The notes: generated from the letters alone by a model not told the origin. 64,000 bases of DNA from Arthrobacter sp. EPSL27 (GCF_001512305.1 NZ_LNUT01000001.1:62001-126000), one strand, 5' to 3'. Counted from the first letter of the stretch, positions 8,999 through 18,283 are shown. A program made the numbers and translations.

Positions 8999-9502
8999 CT
9001 ACTGGCTGGGCGGCAGGTTCCGCAGGTCCGCCTGGCCCACGCAGTTCCGCACCGCCGGCACTTTAGCGGCGGCGGCGGAGAGGTCCGCCAGCACGGTGGC
9101 GGAACTGATCTTGTCCGGGTCCATCAGGATCTCCGTCGCCGGTTCGCGCCCGAACGTGGTCAGTGTCCACACCGGGTTGCCTTCCTTGATGACCCAGTCG
9201 ACGCCGTTCACGCTGACGCAGCGGTCCGTCGTCGGGCCTGGAACGTTCACACCGCAGCGCAGGATCACCAGCGACGGGTCGCCCCATGCGGCGGTGGCCT
9301 GGCTGTTGGTCTTGCGCAGCTTGGCCTCCCCGATCGCATCCGGCAGCGCCACCATCATGGGGGCGCAGGCGGCGTTCGCGGCGTCCTTGGCGGGCTCGAC
9401 GTCGACCACCGGGGAGCAGGCGCTCAGCAGAACCCCTGCTGCCGCCACCGCGGCGAGAACGCGGAACGGGCGTGCGGAGGCCGGGAAACGGTAGAGGCGC
9501 AT
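8999..9502 (-). CDS. DUF3515 lipoprotein
   Basis: This 167-residue protein has a signal peptide ending in the lipobox LSAC (cysteine near residue 29), so it should be a membrane-anchored lipoprotein. The mature part has conserved cysteines (ACAPMM, LRCGV, DRCVSV, RNCVG) and VDWVIKEGNPVWTLTTFGREPATEILMDP, matching DUF3515. The function is unknown. In related actinobacteria this gene commonly lies between ddl and thiL. Here thiL is some 43 kb away, so the polymer locus separates two usually close neighbours. Confidence 0.85.
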   Translation of the reverse strand: MRLYRFPASARPFRVLAAVAAAGVLLSACSPVVDVEPAKDAANAACAPMMVALPDAIGEAKLRKTNSQATAAWGDPSLVILRCGVNVPGPTTDRCVSVNGVDWVIKEGNPVWTLTTFGREPATEILMDPDKISSATVLADLSAAAAKVPAVRNCVGQADLRNLPPSQ

Positions 9503-9670
9503 GTTTCAACCCTATCCCGCCCCGGCGGCACCGAGGCGAATCCCGGGCGCCGTACTGTCGAGTAGACTAATCAGGATCGTGCAATGCTGAGGATCTGCCG
9601 ACGACGACGTTACTGCCAGCCACATCGACGCACATTATATTTATTTTCGTATTCGGGGGAGGTACTGTCT

Positions 9671-10309
9671 GTGACGTCGCGCATCCAGTGGGTGATAGCT
9701 GCTAGGACCGGATTGGCCGCCGTGTTGGTCGCCCTTTCTGTCGTGGCTCTGGGCTCTGCAGCCCAAGCGGACGATGTAATCCTGCCTGAACCGCCGGCGG
9801 TCACTCCCGTCGTTACGCTACCCCCTGCAGAGCCGGATCCATCACCCACCGTGGCTCCGGAGGTGCCTGCCGCCGAAGCCCCCGTTGATCCGCCTCAAAG
9901 CGAGACGCCGTTTGCAACTGCACCCGCGGAGCCGGCACCCGCCGCGGTTTACCGACCAGCCCCGGCTTATCAGGGGCCGGCCCCTGCTGACGTAGCGGCA
10001 CCCGCTGCCCCCCAGCTAGTACTGCCCTCTGAAGAGGAAGCCGTCGACGCCAGCCAGGCGCCCTCTGAGCCAACGACGCCGCCCACTCCTGCCCCCGAGG
10101 CCACGCCGCCGTCGGCAGCAGTCGCTGTCGCTCCGGTTGAGCCACCTGCTATGGGGCAGACACAAATCCAGTCGGCGGTGGCTGTCGCCACCGGAAGTTC
10201 CGTGGCCGTCCAGGCACTCACGGTGCTGGTGCTGCTGGCCGCGGGTTATGCCTACTTCCGCTTCCTCGGCGGCCGGGCACCGGGCGTCGCCTCCAGGACG
10301 AGGAAGTAA
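9671..10309 (+). CDS. Secreted Pro/Ala-rich protein with C-terminal membrane anchor
   Basis: The gene opens the polymer locus. The 212-residue product has a signal peptide (hydrophobic core about residues 10-32, likely cleavage after GSAAQA). A low-complexity Pro/Ala/Glu/Val-rich stalk of about 130 residues follows, then a hydrophobic segment near the C-terminus (VQALTVLVLLAAGYAYF) and a basic tail. This suggests a wall-spanning protein held in the membrane. The start GTG is chosen because GGGGGAGG lies 8 bp before it. Longer upstream reading is AT-rich and lacks a ribosome site. No known domain is recognised. It reads into the glycosyltransferase genes and may share their promoter. Confidence 0.6.
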   Translation: MTSRIQWVIAARTGLAAVLVALSVVALGSAAQADDVILPEPPAVTPVVTLPPAEPDPSPTVAPEVPAAEAPVDPPQSETPFATAPAEPAPAAVYRPAPAYQGPAPADVAAPAAPQLVLPSEEEAVDASQAPSEPTTPPTPAPEATPPSAAVAVAPVEPPAMGQTQIQSAVAVATGSSVAVQALTVLVLLAAGYAYFRFLGGRAPGVASRTRK

Positions 10310-10314
10310 ACATC

Positions 10315-11583
10315 CTGAAGCAGTTAAGCAAGAGGTGGCTCAATGCTGCCCACCCCCAGACTGACACAGCTCCGGTTCGCATTACCCTGCTGACGCATTC
10401 CTACTGGCCGGAGCACAGCCCGCCCCAGCGGCGCTGGACCGCCATGATCAAAGAGTTTTCCCGGACCGGTTGGGACGTCGACGTGATCGCCCCTGTTGCG
10501 CACTACCCGTTCGGCCGGCGCGCGCTGGCCCGGAAGTTGGCTGGCAGGCCTTTCCGGCTGCAGCCTGGGCAATTTACCGAGAAGGTGCTTCGGGTGCCCT
10601 ATCTCAGGCACGGCAATTCCCGCGTGGGGCGCCTGGTAGACCAATGCTTCTCGGCAATGGTCTCCGTACCTGCCGGAATGCTTCTTCCCATGCCAGATGT
10701 TGTGATTGTCACCGCTCCTGCGCTGCCCTCCCTCCTGGCCGGCTACGCCTTGGCGAAGCTGCGCGGCGTGCCCCTGCTGGTCGAAATGCGGGATGCCTGG
10801 CCCGACCTTGCCCGTGACGCACGTCTGGTTCAAGGCAGCGTCAAAAGCTTGGTTGAACGCGTGGTCGATTTCGTCCAGCACCGGGCTGACTTGGTGGTCA
10901 CGGTCACCGAAGGCTTCGCCGAGACACTTCGTTCGCGCGGGGTCCGCAACGTCGCCACTATCAGCAATGGGCTGCACCTGGACGCCATCCCGGTCCTCGA
11001 CCCGCCGGCGGTGGAGCGGCCGGTCTTCGAGGCTCTGTACCTGGGCAACCACGGCGAGAGCCAGCGCCTTGAGGTGGCCATCCGCGCCAGCGCACTGGTT
11101 GGCGACTCGATGCACCTGCATATGGTGGGCCACGGAACCCGCCGTCGGGCACTCGAGAAGCTGGCCCGCGAGCTTAAGGCGCCGGTGACCTTCCACGCGC
11201 CGCTTCACGGCGAGGCCATGATGGAGCGTTACGCCTCCGCGGACACGTGCCTGGTGTCGCTCCGGGACGATTGGAAATCCTTCGAAACCACGGTTCCGTC
11301 CAAAACTTACGAAGTCCTGGCCGTTGGCCGCCACGTGACGGCCATGGTGCGCGGCGAGGCGGCACGTGTCATCGCCGACGCGGAAGCTGGGGACATTGTG
11401 GCCAGCGACCCCGAAGCGCTGGCGGCTCTATGGCGTGAGTTGGCCGCGGACCGAGGACGCCTTGTCCGCAACGGCGACAGCCGGCAGTGGGTAAAGACCC
11501 ATGCCGAGTACGGGCTGCTGGCCGGCCGCTACGTGGACCTCATTGCGGGGCTCCTGGGCAAGGCGCCCGCAAGCATCCCATGA
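10315..11583 (+). CDS. GT4-family glycosyltransferase (WbuB-like) with a non-canonical start
   Basis: This retaining glycosyltransferase probably adds a sugar to the polymer or its linkage unit at the cytosolic face. Two Rossmann halves are recognisable: ITLLTHSYWPEHSPPQRRW at the N-terminus, and a C-terminal half with the LGNHGESQRLEVAIRASALV, VSLRDDWKSFETTVPSKTYEVLAVG and GDIVASDPEAL segments. The first ATG (10444) lies after the conserved N-terminal strand, so it would remove part of the fold. No ATG, GTG or TTG exists upstream in frame. A CTG at 10315 with AGGAAG 8 bp before it is the best candidate. The strict alternative is 10444. The stop overlaps the next ATG. Confidence 0.8.
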   Translation: MKQLSKRWLNAAHPQTDTAPVRITLLTHSYWPEHSPPQRRWTAMIKEFSRTGWDVDVIAPVAHYPFGRRALARKLAGRPFRLQPGQFTEKVLRVPYLRHGNSRVGRLVDQCFSAMVSVPAGMLLPMPDVVIVTAPALPSLLAGYALAKLRGVPLLVEMRDAWPDLARDARLVQGSVKSLVERVVDFVQHRADLVVTVTEGFAETLRSRGVRNVATISNGLHLDAIPVLDPPAVERPVFEALYLGNHGESQRLEVAIRASALVGDSMHLHMVGHGTRRRALEKLARELKAPVTFHAPLHGEAMMERYASADTCLVSLRDDWKSFETTVPSKTYEVLAVGRHVTAMVRGEAARVIADAEAGDIVASDPEALAALWRELAADRGRLVRNGDSRQWVKTHAEYGLLAGRYVDLIAGLLGKAPASIP

Positions 11584-13331
11584 TCCAGTCACTGAGAAAC
11601 CTTCGCCTCGCGGCCCTGACCGCCGGGCAGCACTTGACAGACGACCCGATGCTGCTCTTCCTCCAGCTGTCCAGGAGAGTTCCTGCGTCGGCGGCCCGGA
11701 ATCTCGCGCGCGTCACATCGGCGATGGCTCCGCACGGCTCCGTGAGTGTCCCTGCGGTGCTCGCATCCCTCATCCGCGGCGACGGCGACGACATATCCCG
11801 CCGCCTGCGGCTTGCCGCGGACCGGAACATCTCGGGGGAGCGGACGCGGCGCCTGGCCGACATCGCCCTCGTCGCCAACCGTCCGGACCTCACGGACGTG
11901 CTGCTGGCCGCTGCGGGAACAGCGGCCAGGCTGCGGCCAGCGCAGGCGCGGCGGCTCTGGTACGCGGGCGACCTCAGCGGAGCAGTCGCCGCCCTCGACG
12001 GCGCCGGCCGGGCCGGGCGGCGCCAGCGGGCGCGGCTGGCCGGCGAGGCAGCCCTCTACCAGGGTGCGTCGCCCACGCTGCCCCGCCAACCGTTCACACC
12101 GGTGCCCGGCCGCGTCCTGCACGTGCTGACCAACTCCCTCCCGCACACCGCCAGCGGCTACGCGCAGCGGTCCCACTCGGTTATGGCAGCCCAGCGGACG
12201 GCCGGCTGGGAGGTCCTCGCCGTCACGCGCCTGGCCTACCCGGTGCAGGTGGGGAAGCTCCTGGCCCGCGCCGAGGACACGGTGGACGGGGTCACCTACC
12301 GGCGCCTGCTCCCGTCGCATCTGGCGCCCACCATGGAGGCGCGCCTACAGCAGCAGGCCGAGGAAATGCTGAAGGTCGCGCTGGACTTCAAGCCTGCCGT
12401 CCTGCACACCACAACGCATTTTGTGAACGGGCTGGCGGTCCGGGCCGTGGCCGACGCTCTGGGAATCCCCTGGGTGTACGAGGTCCGCGGGCAGCTCGCC
12501 GACACCTGGGCGGCAACACGCGGCCCCGGGGCGCGGGACAGCGAGAAATACCGGCTCTTCCAGGAACGGGAGCGCGAAGTGATGCGGGACGCCGACCTGG
12601 TGGTGACGCTGGGCCAGGCCATGAAGGCCAACATCGCGGCCGCAGGAATACCGGAGGAGAAAATCCTCATCGCCCCCAACGCCGTGGGCGGGGCCTTCCT
12701 AGACAAGCCCCTGGAAGCGGCTGCCGCACGCCGCGCAGTGGACCTGCCGGAGGACGGACTCTATATCGGGACCGTCAGCAGCCTGGTCGACTATGAAGGC
12801 CTCGATGACCTGGTGGGCGCCTTTGCCGCCCTCGCACCGGACTTCCCGCAGCTGCGCCTGCTGGTTGTCGGCGACGGCGTTTCCCGGCCTGCCCTCGAAG
12901 AGCAGGTCGCGGCTGCAGGACTGTCCCACCGGGCTATCTTTACGGGGCGGGTGCCGCGCGGCGCAGCCCACCTTTATCACCAGGCCCTGGACGTTTTTGT
13001 GATCCCGCGCAAGGACCTTGACGTCACCCGGGCGGTGACTCCGCTCAAGCCGGTTGAGGCCCTGGCGAGTGCCCGGCCGGTGGTGGGGAGCAACCTGCCG
13101 GCACTTCGGGAGATAATAGACGACGGCGGCAACGGCCTTCTCGCCGCTGCCGAAGAGCCCCGTGAGCTTGCACAGGCGATATCAGCCCTGCTCTCGGACC
13201 CCGGCCGCAGGATGCGCCTGGGGCAGGCCGGCCGCACTGCGGTGCTGGCCGAAAGGACCTGGGCGGCGAATGCCCAGGCGCTGGCCACGCGTTACGCTGG
13301 GCTGCACCATGACCATGAGGAGAACGAGTAG
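11580..13331 (+). CDS. GT4-family glycosyltransferase with long N-terminal extension
   Basis: The product is about 583 residues long. The first 170 residues are helical, Arg/Ala-rich and not recognised. The GT4 fold begins near residue 178 with RVLHVLTNSLPHTASGYAQRSHSVM. The nucleotide-sugar half contains VVGDGVSRPALEEQVAAAG and the conserved ExxAxxxPVV stretch PLKPVEALASARPVVGSN near residue 488. The start is the ATG that overlaps the previous stop (ATGA); the reading frame also extends further upstream. It sits between a GT4 gene and the exporter genes, so it is likely a cytosolic enzyme of the polymer pathway. Donor and acceptor cannot be told from sequence. Confidence 0.85.
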   Translation: MIQSLRNLRLAALTAGQHLTDDPMLLFLQLSRRVPASAARNLARVTSAMAPHGSVSVPAVLASLIRGDGDDISRRLRLAADRNISGERTRRLADIALVANRPDLTDVLLAAAGTAARLRPAQARRLWYAGDLSGAVAALDGAGRAGRRQRARLAGEAALYQGASPTLPRQPFTPVPGRVLHVLTNSLPHTASGYAQRSHSVMAAQRTAGWEVLAVTRLAYPVQVGKLLARAEDTVDGVTYRRLLPSHLAPTMEARLQQQAEEMLKVALDFKPAVLHTTTHFVNGLAVRAVADALGIPWVYEVRGQLADTWAATRGPGARDSEKYRLFQEREREVMRDADLVVTLGQAMKANIAAAGIPEEKILIAPNAVGGAFLDKPLEAAAARRAVDLPEDGLYIGTVSSLVDYEGLDDLVGAFAALAPDFPQLRLLVVGDGVSRPALEEQVAAAGLSHRAIFTGRVPRGAAHLYHQALDVFVIPRKDLDVTRAVTPLKPVEALASARPVVGSNLPALREIIDDGGNGLLAAAEEPRELAQAISALLSDPGRRMRLGQAGRTAVLAERTWAANAQALATRYAGLHHDHEENE

Positions 13332-14218
13332 TGTCCGCAGATAGTGCCATAGACCCGGAGCCGGTGGCCGTACAGCCGCTCTCCGTGGACATGCGGCGGC
13401 TGACCCGCGTCGGTTCGCGGCCATCGTTCCTTGACTACCTCGTCCGGCTCTGGGACTTCCGCCAGTTCATGTTTTACGACGCCCGGGCGCGCATCCAGAG
13501 CGGGACCCGCCGGGACCGCCTGGGCAGCGCCTGGCTGCTCCTCAACCCGGTGTTCAACGGCCTGACCTACTTCCTGATCTTCGGGCTGCTGCTCAACACC
13601 AGCCGGGGCATCGAGAACTTCGTGGGCTACTTGGTGGTGGGCATCTTTGTCTTCCAGTACAGTTCGGGTGCCATTACGTCCGGCGCGCGTTCGATCCGGA
13701 ACAACAAATCCGTGGTCCAAGCCTTCAACTTCCCGCGGGCGGCGCTTCCCATCGGCGCCAACCTGCGGGAACTGCTCCGGGCGGTCCCGCTCATCCTTGC
13801 GATGCTGCTGATTGTGGTCCTGCTGCCTCCGGGTGAGGAAATCACCTGGCTTTGGATCCTGGTGGTGCCGGCGATTCTGCTGCAGGCGCTCTTCAATCTG
13901 GGGGTGGGCCTGATCCTGGCCCGCATCATCGCGCGCGTCCACGACGTGACGCACCTGCTGCCCTTCGCGCTCCGGGCGTGGATGTACGGCTCCGCCATCT
14001 TCTTCTCCTATGACCGATTTGTCACCCATCCCCAGATCCTGGCCATCATCAAGCTCAACCCCTTGTTTAACGTGATCGACATCGTCCGGAACTGCGTCCT
14101 CTACGCGACGGTTCCGCAGTGGCAGTCGTGGGCCATCCTTGCGGCCTGGGCCCTCGGGGCGCTGGGCTTGGGCCTGGTTTACTTCTGGAAGGGGGAGGAA
14201 TCCTATGGACGCGGATGA
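13331..14218 (+). CDS. ABC-2 type polysaccharide/teichoic acid export permease (TagG/Wzm-like)
   Basis: This 295-residue membrane protein has six hydrophobic segments in the ABC2_membrane arrangement: two before residue 125, two in the middle, and two near the C-terminus. The family region RDRLGSAWLLLNPVFNGLTYFLIFGLLL and the NPLFNVIDIVRNCVL stretch before the last helix are typical of TagG/Wzm/RfbA permeases. They move complete lipid-linked chains across the membrane. The GTG start overlaps the previous stop by one base. The 3' end overlaps the ATPase gene by 14 bp, so the two subunits are co-made. Confidence 0.88.
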   Translation: MSADSAIDPEPVAVQPLSVDMRRLTRVGSRPSFLDYLVRLWDFRQFMFYDARARIQSGTRRDRLGSAWLLLNPVFNGLTYFLIFGLLLNTSRGIENFVGYLVVGIFVFQYSSGAITSGARSIRNNKSVVQAFNFPRAALPIGANLRELLRAVPLILAMLLIVVLLPPGEEITWLWILVVPAILLQALFNLGVGLILARIIARVHDVTHLLPFALRAWMYGSAIFFSYDRFVTHPQILAIIKLNPLFNVIDIVRNCVLYATVPQWQSWAILAAWALGALGLGLVYFWKGEESYGRG

Positions 14219-15092
14219 CCAGGAGCTCTTCATCGAAGGCCACCCCTGCGTGGTGGTGGACAGCGTCGAAATGCGTTACCGGGTGGCCTCCAGCGCCGCT
14301 TCCGACGCCGGCCCCCAGGACACGGCGCCGCGCTTCTTCCGCCGCGCCGTCAATAAATCCAACATGGTGACCGTGCACGCCCTGAACAAACTGTCCCTGG
14401 TGGTCGAACGCGGCGAGTCCGTGGGCATCATCGGCAGGAACGGCTCGGGAAAGAGCACACTGATGAAGATCATCAGCGGCCAGTCCAAGCCTTCCAAGGG
14501 TGCGGTGTACGCCTCCAGCACCCCCATCATGCTCGGCGTCAACGCCGCTTTGGTGCAGGACCTTTCCGGCGACCAGAACGTGATCCTTGGATGCCTCGCC
14601 ATGGGGATGAGCCGGGCGGAGGTGGACAGGAAATTCAGCAGCATCGTGGAGCTGTCCGGACTGGAAAAGTCCATCCACCTGCCCATGAAGTCCTATTCGT
14701 CCGGCATGGCGTCCCGGCTCCGATTCGCCATCGCGGCCAGCGTCGACCCAGAGATCCTGCTCGTGGACGAGGCACTCAACACCGGCGATGCCCAGTTTGC
14801 GGACCGGAGCAAGCTGCGGATGGACGAACTCCGCGAACAGGCAGGCTGCGTGTTCCTGGTCAGCCACAGCCTGGACACCATCAAGGACATGTGCACCCGG
14901 GTGGTCTGGCTCGACAAAGGCGACCTGATCATGGACGGCGAACCGGAGACCGCCATCAAGGCCTACCAGGATTTCACCCGCCACCTCTCCAAAGGGAACA
15001 ACATTTCAGCCGCCAGGATCCTCGACGAGGCCAAAGCGAACCTCGTGGCCACCGAGGTCCGCGGGCGGTCCTCGCGCCGGAGCCGGGGCTGA
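14205..15092 (+). CDS. ABC exporter ATPase (TagH/Wzt-like)
   Basis: This is the ATP-binding partner of the upstream permease. The 295-residue protein has Walker A GRNGSGKST, the signature SYSSGMASRLRFA, Walker B ILLVDEAL, and the switch histidine in VSHS. It has the roughly 70-residue N-terminal lead typical of polysaccharide ATPases but no C-terminal carbohydrate-recognition domain as in O-antigen Wzt, so it is closer to teichoic acid TagH or short Wzt types. The ATG at 14205 follows GGGGGAGGAATCC, an excellent ribosome site, and lies inside the end of the permease gene. The stop overlaps the next ATG (TGATG). Confidence 0.9.
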   Translation: MDADDQELFIEGHPCVVVDSVEMRYRVASSAASDAGPQDTAPRFFRRAVNKSNMVTVHALNKLSLVVERGESVGIIGRNGSGKSTLMKIISGQSKPSKGAVYASSTPIMLGVNAALVQDLSGDQNVILGCLAMGMSRAEVDRKFSSIVELSGLEKSIHLPMKSYSSGMASRLRFAIAASVDPEILLVDEALNTGDAQFADRSKLRMDELREQAGCVFLVSHSLDTIKDMCTRVVWLDKGDLIMDGEPETAIKAYQDFTRHLSKGNNISAARILDEAKANLVATEVRGRSSRRSRG

Positions 15093-16999
15093 TGGCGAAC
15101 GTGCGGACCCTCCGGACCGGGCTCTGGCATCTGCGCCGGGGCGGGCCGGCGCAGTTCAGGTTATGGCGGTCCCGCCAGCGCGTTGAACGCGGCTTCGCCG
15201 CGCCCCGCAATGTCCAGGGCGTTGAGGCGGCCTGGACCGGAATGGGACACAGACGGCGGCTCTCCCTCCTGCCGGCCATCCAGCCACAGCAGGCACCGTC
15301 CCGCCCGGAGGTGCGCGCCGCCGTCATCCTGGATGATTTTTCCGCGCTGGCCTTCGGCTACGAATGGACCACCATTCCCGTCCATCCGCACACCTGGCGC
15401 AGCGACCTGGCACCCGGAGCGATCGACATCCTGTTCGTCGAATCGGCGTGGGCGGGCAACGATGGGCTGTGGCGCGGCAAACTTGCCGGCCCCGGCGGCC
15501 CCAGCACGGAGTTCCGCCAACTGGTGGCATGGTGCCGGGAGCAGGGCATTCCCACCGTGTTCTGGAATAAGGAAGACCCGCCTCACTACCTCGACTTCCT
15601 TCCCGCCGCCCGGCTCTTCGACCAGGTGTTCACCTCCGACTCCGGCAAGATTGCCCAGTACCGGGCGGACCTGGGCCACGACCGGATCAGCGCCCTTCCC
15701 TTTGCCGCCCAGCCGGCCATCCACAACCCCGTCCGGCCGGCCCACGGACGGCACGGCAGGGACGTGGCCTTCGCAGGCATGTACTTTGCGCACAAGTACC
15801 CGGAGCGCCGGGCCCAGATGGACTTCCTCCTCGGCGGCGCCCTGGACGCGTCCGCCAGGATGCGGACGGGCCTGGAGATCTTTTCGCGCCAACTGGGCGG
15901 GAACGCCGAATACCAGTTCCCGGCGCCGCTTGACTCCCGGGTGGTCGGGTCGCTGTCGTACGCCCAGACGCTCTCCGCCTACAAGGCGTACAAGGTCTTC
16001 CTCAACGTCAATTCCGTCGTCGATTCGCCCAGCATGTGCGCCCGGCGCATCTTTGAGATCACGGCCTCCGGGACGCCGGTGGTGACCGCGCCCAGCCTCG
16101 CCATGGAGCAGTTTTTCCCTCCCGCGGCGGTGCCGGTGGCTGCCACCCGCAAGCAGGCCGAGCATCTCACCCGGGCGCTGGTGGCCAACCCTGAGCTCAA
16201 CGACCGCACCGCGCACCTGGCCCAGCGCATCATCTGGTCCGGCCACACCTACGCCCACCGCGCCGACACCGTGCTGCAGCACGCGCTTCCGGGGGTCGGC
16301 ACCGGGGTGCGGCGGCCCACGGTCTCCGTGCTGATGCCCACCATCAGGCCCCAGAACCTGGAGCACGTCTTCCGGACCCTCGCGGTCCAAAAGGGTGTGG
16401 ACCCGGAACTCGTGCTCCTCACCCACGGTTTCCAGCTCGCGGCGGAACGGCTCGCGGAACTGTCCGACATGTCCGGTCTCCGTAACGTTGTGGTGCTGGA
16501 CGCGCCCCGGGAGGTGCCGCTGGGGGAGTGCCTGAACAGGTGCGTCGCAGCGTCCGGGGGCGATGTCCTCACCAAAATGGACGACGACGATCACTACGGG
16601 CCCCACTACCTCAGCGACCAGCTCCATGCTCTGGCATACTCCGGCGCGGACGTTGTGGGCAAACAGGCCCACTACATGCACCTGGCGGCGTCCAATGCCT
16701 CTATCCTGCGGTTTGCCGAGAGGGAGCACCGGTTCACCGACTTCGTGATGGGACCGACCATCATGGCCAGCCGCGGGGTCTTCCTGGACCACCCGTTCCT
16801 GCAGGTTACCGTCGGCGAGGACACAGGATTTCTCCGGGCCACACATGCTGCCGGTAAAATCATCTATTCGGCGGACCGGTTCAACTACTACCAGGTCCGC
16901 ACCGGCCACGCGCACACCTGGCAGGTCGAGGACGCCGAGCTGATCGCCTCGGGCGACCTGAAATTCTACGGAAAGCTTCACGAACATGTTGACATCTAA
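15092..16999 (+). CDS. Two-domain glycosyltransferase: CgeB-like GT plus GT2
   Basis: The product is about 635 residues. Residues about 70-400 resemble the CgeB/DUF3880 family (ILFVESAWAGNDGLWR, GIPTVFWNKEDPPHYLDFL, VFTSD, and the donor-site stretch SPSMCARRIFEITASGTPVVTAPS). A GT2 domain follows from about residue 407 (TVSVLMPTIRPQNL) with the metal-binding aspartates in KMDDDDHYGP near residue 495. A single chain with two transferases suggests alternating sugar addition, as in repeat-unit polymerases. The start ATG overlaps the exporter ATPase stop, which fixes the start. No signal or membrane segment is seen. Confidence 0.8.
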   Translation: MANVRTLRTGLWHLRRGGPAQFRLWRSRQRVERGFAAPRNVQGVEAAWTGMGHRRRLSLLPAIQPQQAPSRPEVRAAVILDDFSALAFGYEWTTIPVHPHTWRSDLAPGAIDILFVESAWAGNDGLWRGKLAGPGGPSTEFRQLVAWCREQGIPTVFWNKEDPPHYLDFLPAARLFDQVFTSDSGKIAQYRADLGHDRISALPFAAQPAIHNPVRPAHGRHGRDVAFAGMYFAHKYPERRAQMDFLLGGALDASARMRTGLEIFSRQLGGNAEYQFPAPLDSRVVGSLSYAQTLSAYKAYKVFLNVNSVVDSPSMCARRIFEITASGTPVVTAPSLAMEQFFPPAAVPVAATRKQAEHLTRALVANPELNDRTAHLAQRIIWSGHTYAHRADTVLQHALPGVGTGVRRPTVSVLMPTIRPQNLEHVFRTLAVQKGVDPELVLLTHGFQLAAERLAELSDMSGLRNVVVLDAPREVPLGECLNRCVAASGGDVLTKMDDDDHYGPHYLSDQLHALAYSGADVVGKQAHYMHLAASNASILRFAEREHRFTDFVMGPTIMASRGVFLDHPFLQVTVGEDTGFLRATHAAGKIIYSADRFNYYQVRTGHAHTWQVEDAELIASGDLKFYGKLHEHVDI

Positions 17000-18257
17000 G
17001 GCTGACACCGGCACGGCGATCGGAACGGTCGCCGTCGTCGGACTCGGCTACATCGGGCTGCCGACGGCAGCCATCCTGGCCACCAACGGCCTCGACGTCG
17101 TCGGCGTCGATGTCAACCCGGAGACGGTGGACGCCATCAACAACGGCAACGTGCCATTCGTGGAGCCGGATCTGGGCATCCACGTGGCAGGTGCGGTCAG
17201 CCGGGGGAGGCTCCGGGCCCAGCTCGAGACCCCCAGGGCTGATGCGTACATCGTGGCCGTTCCGACGCCGTTCAAAGCCGACAAATCGGCGGACATGTCC
17301 TACATAGCAGCCGCCGCCCGGGCCATCGCGCCCCAGCTGGAGGGCGGGGAACTGGTGATCCTGGAGTCGACCTCGCCGCCAGGGAGCACCCGCCGGCTCG
17401 CCGAACTCATCCTGGGCCTGCGTCCCGAGCTCAGCCTCGACGGCCGGGACGGCAGGCCCGCCGTGCTGATGGCACATTGCCCCGAACGGGTGCTGCCGGG
17501 CCGGATCATGATCGAGCTGGTCACCAACGACCGTGTGGTGGGCGGACTCACACCAGAGGCCGCTGACGCCGCGGCTGCGCTCTACGGGGTGTTCTGTAAG
17601 GGCGAGATCCACCTGACGGACGCCACCACCGCGGAGATGTCCAAACTGGTGGAAAACGCCTACCGAGACGTCAACATCGCGTTCGCCAACGAGCTCTCTG
17701 TCATCAGCGACAATCTGGACATTGATGTCTGGGAACTCATCCGATTGGCCAACCACCACCCCCGCGTCAATATTCTGCAGCCCGGACCCGGTGTCGGAGG
17801 ACACTGCATTGCTGTGGATCCGTGGTTCATCGTCGCAGCCGATCCCGAAAACTCAGCGCTTATTCGGACCGCGCGGGAAGTCAATGACGGAAAGCCCGGC
17901 TACATTGTGGATCAGGTCAGGAAGGCTATCAGTGACATCGACCGACCGGTGATCGCGTGTCTGGGACTGGCCTTCAAAGCCAACATCGACGACGTCCGCG
18001 AGTCGCCCGCAATGGAGATCGTCCGGCGTGTGGCGCTGCTGCAGCCGGAGGCCGAGATACTTGTCGCGGCCCCGCACAAGAACAGCCTGCCTCACGTACT
18101 GGCTGCGCTGCCTAACATTCGTCTCGTGGAAACGGATGCAGCGATCGCGGCTGCCCACGCAGTAGTGCTACTGGTCGACCACGACAAATTCCGTGACATC
18201 GAACCCTCCAGTCTGGATGGCAAACGGCTCATTGATACCCGAGGATTCTGGCGCTGA
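16986..18257 (+). CDS. wecC: UDP-N-acetyl-D-mannosamine dehydrogenase
   Basis: WecC-type NAD-dependent dehydrogenases oxidise UDP-ManNAc to UDP-ManNAcA in two steps. The 423-residue protein has the N-terminal Rossmann motif VVGLGYIGLPTA, the family ESTSPPGSTR segment, LVENAYRDVNIAFANEL, and the catalytic cysteine in GPGVGGHCIAVDPWF near residue 273. The C-terminal domain (CLGLAFKANIDDVRESPA) is complete. It overlaps the upstream gene by 14 bp. The matching epimerase gene wecB lies at the far right end of the locus on the other strand. UDP-Glc/GlcNAc dehydrogenase activity is the main alternative, but the GGHCIAVDPWF form and the presence of wecB favour ManNAc. Confidence 0.88.
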   Translation: MLTSKADTGTAIGTVAVVGLGYIGLPTAAILATNGLDVVGVDVNPETVDAINNGNVPFVEPDLGIHVAGAVSRGRLRAQLETPRADAYIVAVPTPFKADKSADMSYIAAAARAIAPQLEGGELVILESTSPPGSTRRLAELILGLRPELSLDGRDGRPAVLMAHCPERVLPGRIMIELVTNDRVVGGLTPEAADAAAALYGVFCKGEIHLTDATTAEMSKLVENAYRDVNIAFANELSVISDNLDIDVWELIRLANHHPRVNILQPGPGVGGHCIAVDPWFIVAADPENSALIRTAREVNDGKPGYIVDQVRKAISDIDRPVIACLGLAFKANIDDVRESPAMEIVRRVALLQPEAEILVAAPHKNSLPHVLAALPNIRLVETDAAIAAAHAVVLLVDHDKFRDIEPSSLDGKRLIDTRGFWR

Positions 18258-18283
18258 GCGATGAAGGCAGGCGAGCGGCTGCG

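Noticed and set aside
9503..9670. Possible tRNA at the locus border (common integration target)
   Set aside because: No cloverleaf, T-loop GTTCGAATC-like motif or CCA end could be found; the border shows no attachment-site repeat either.
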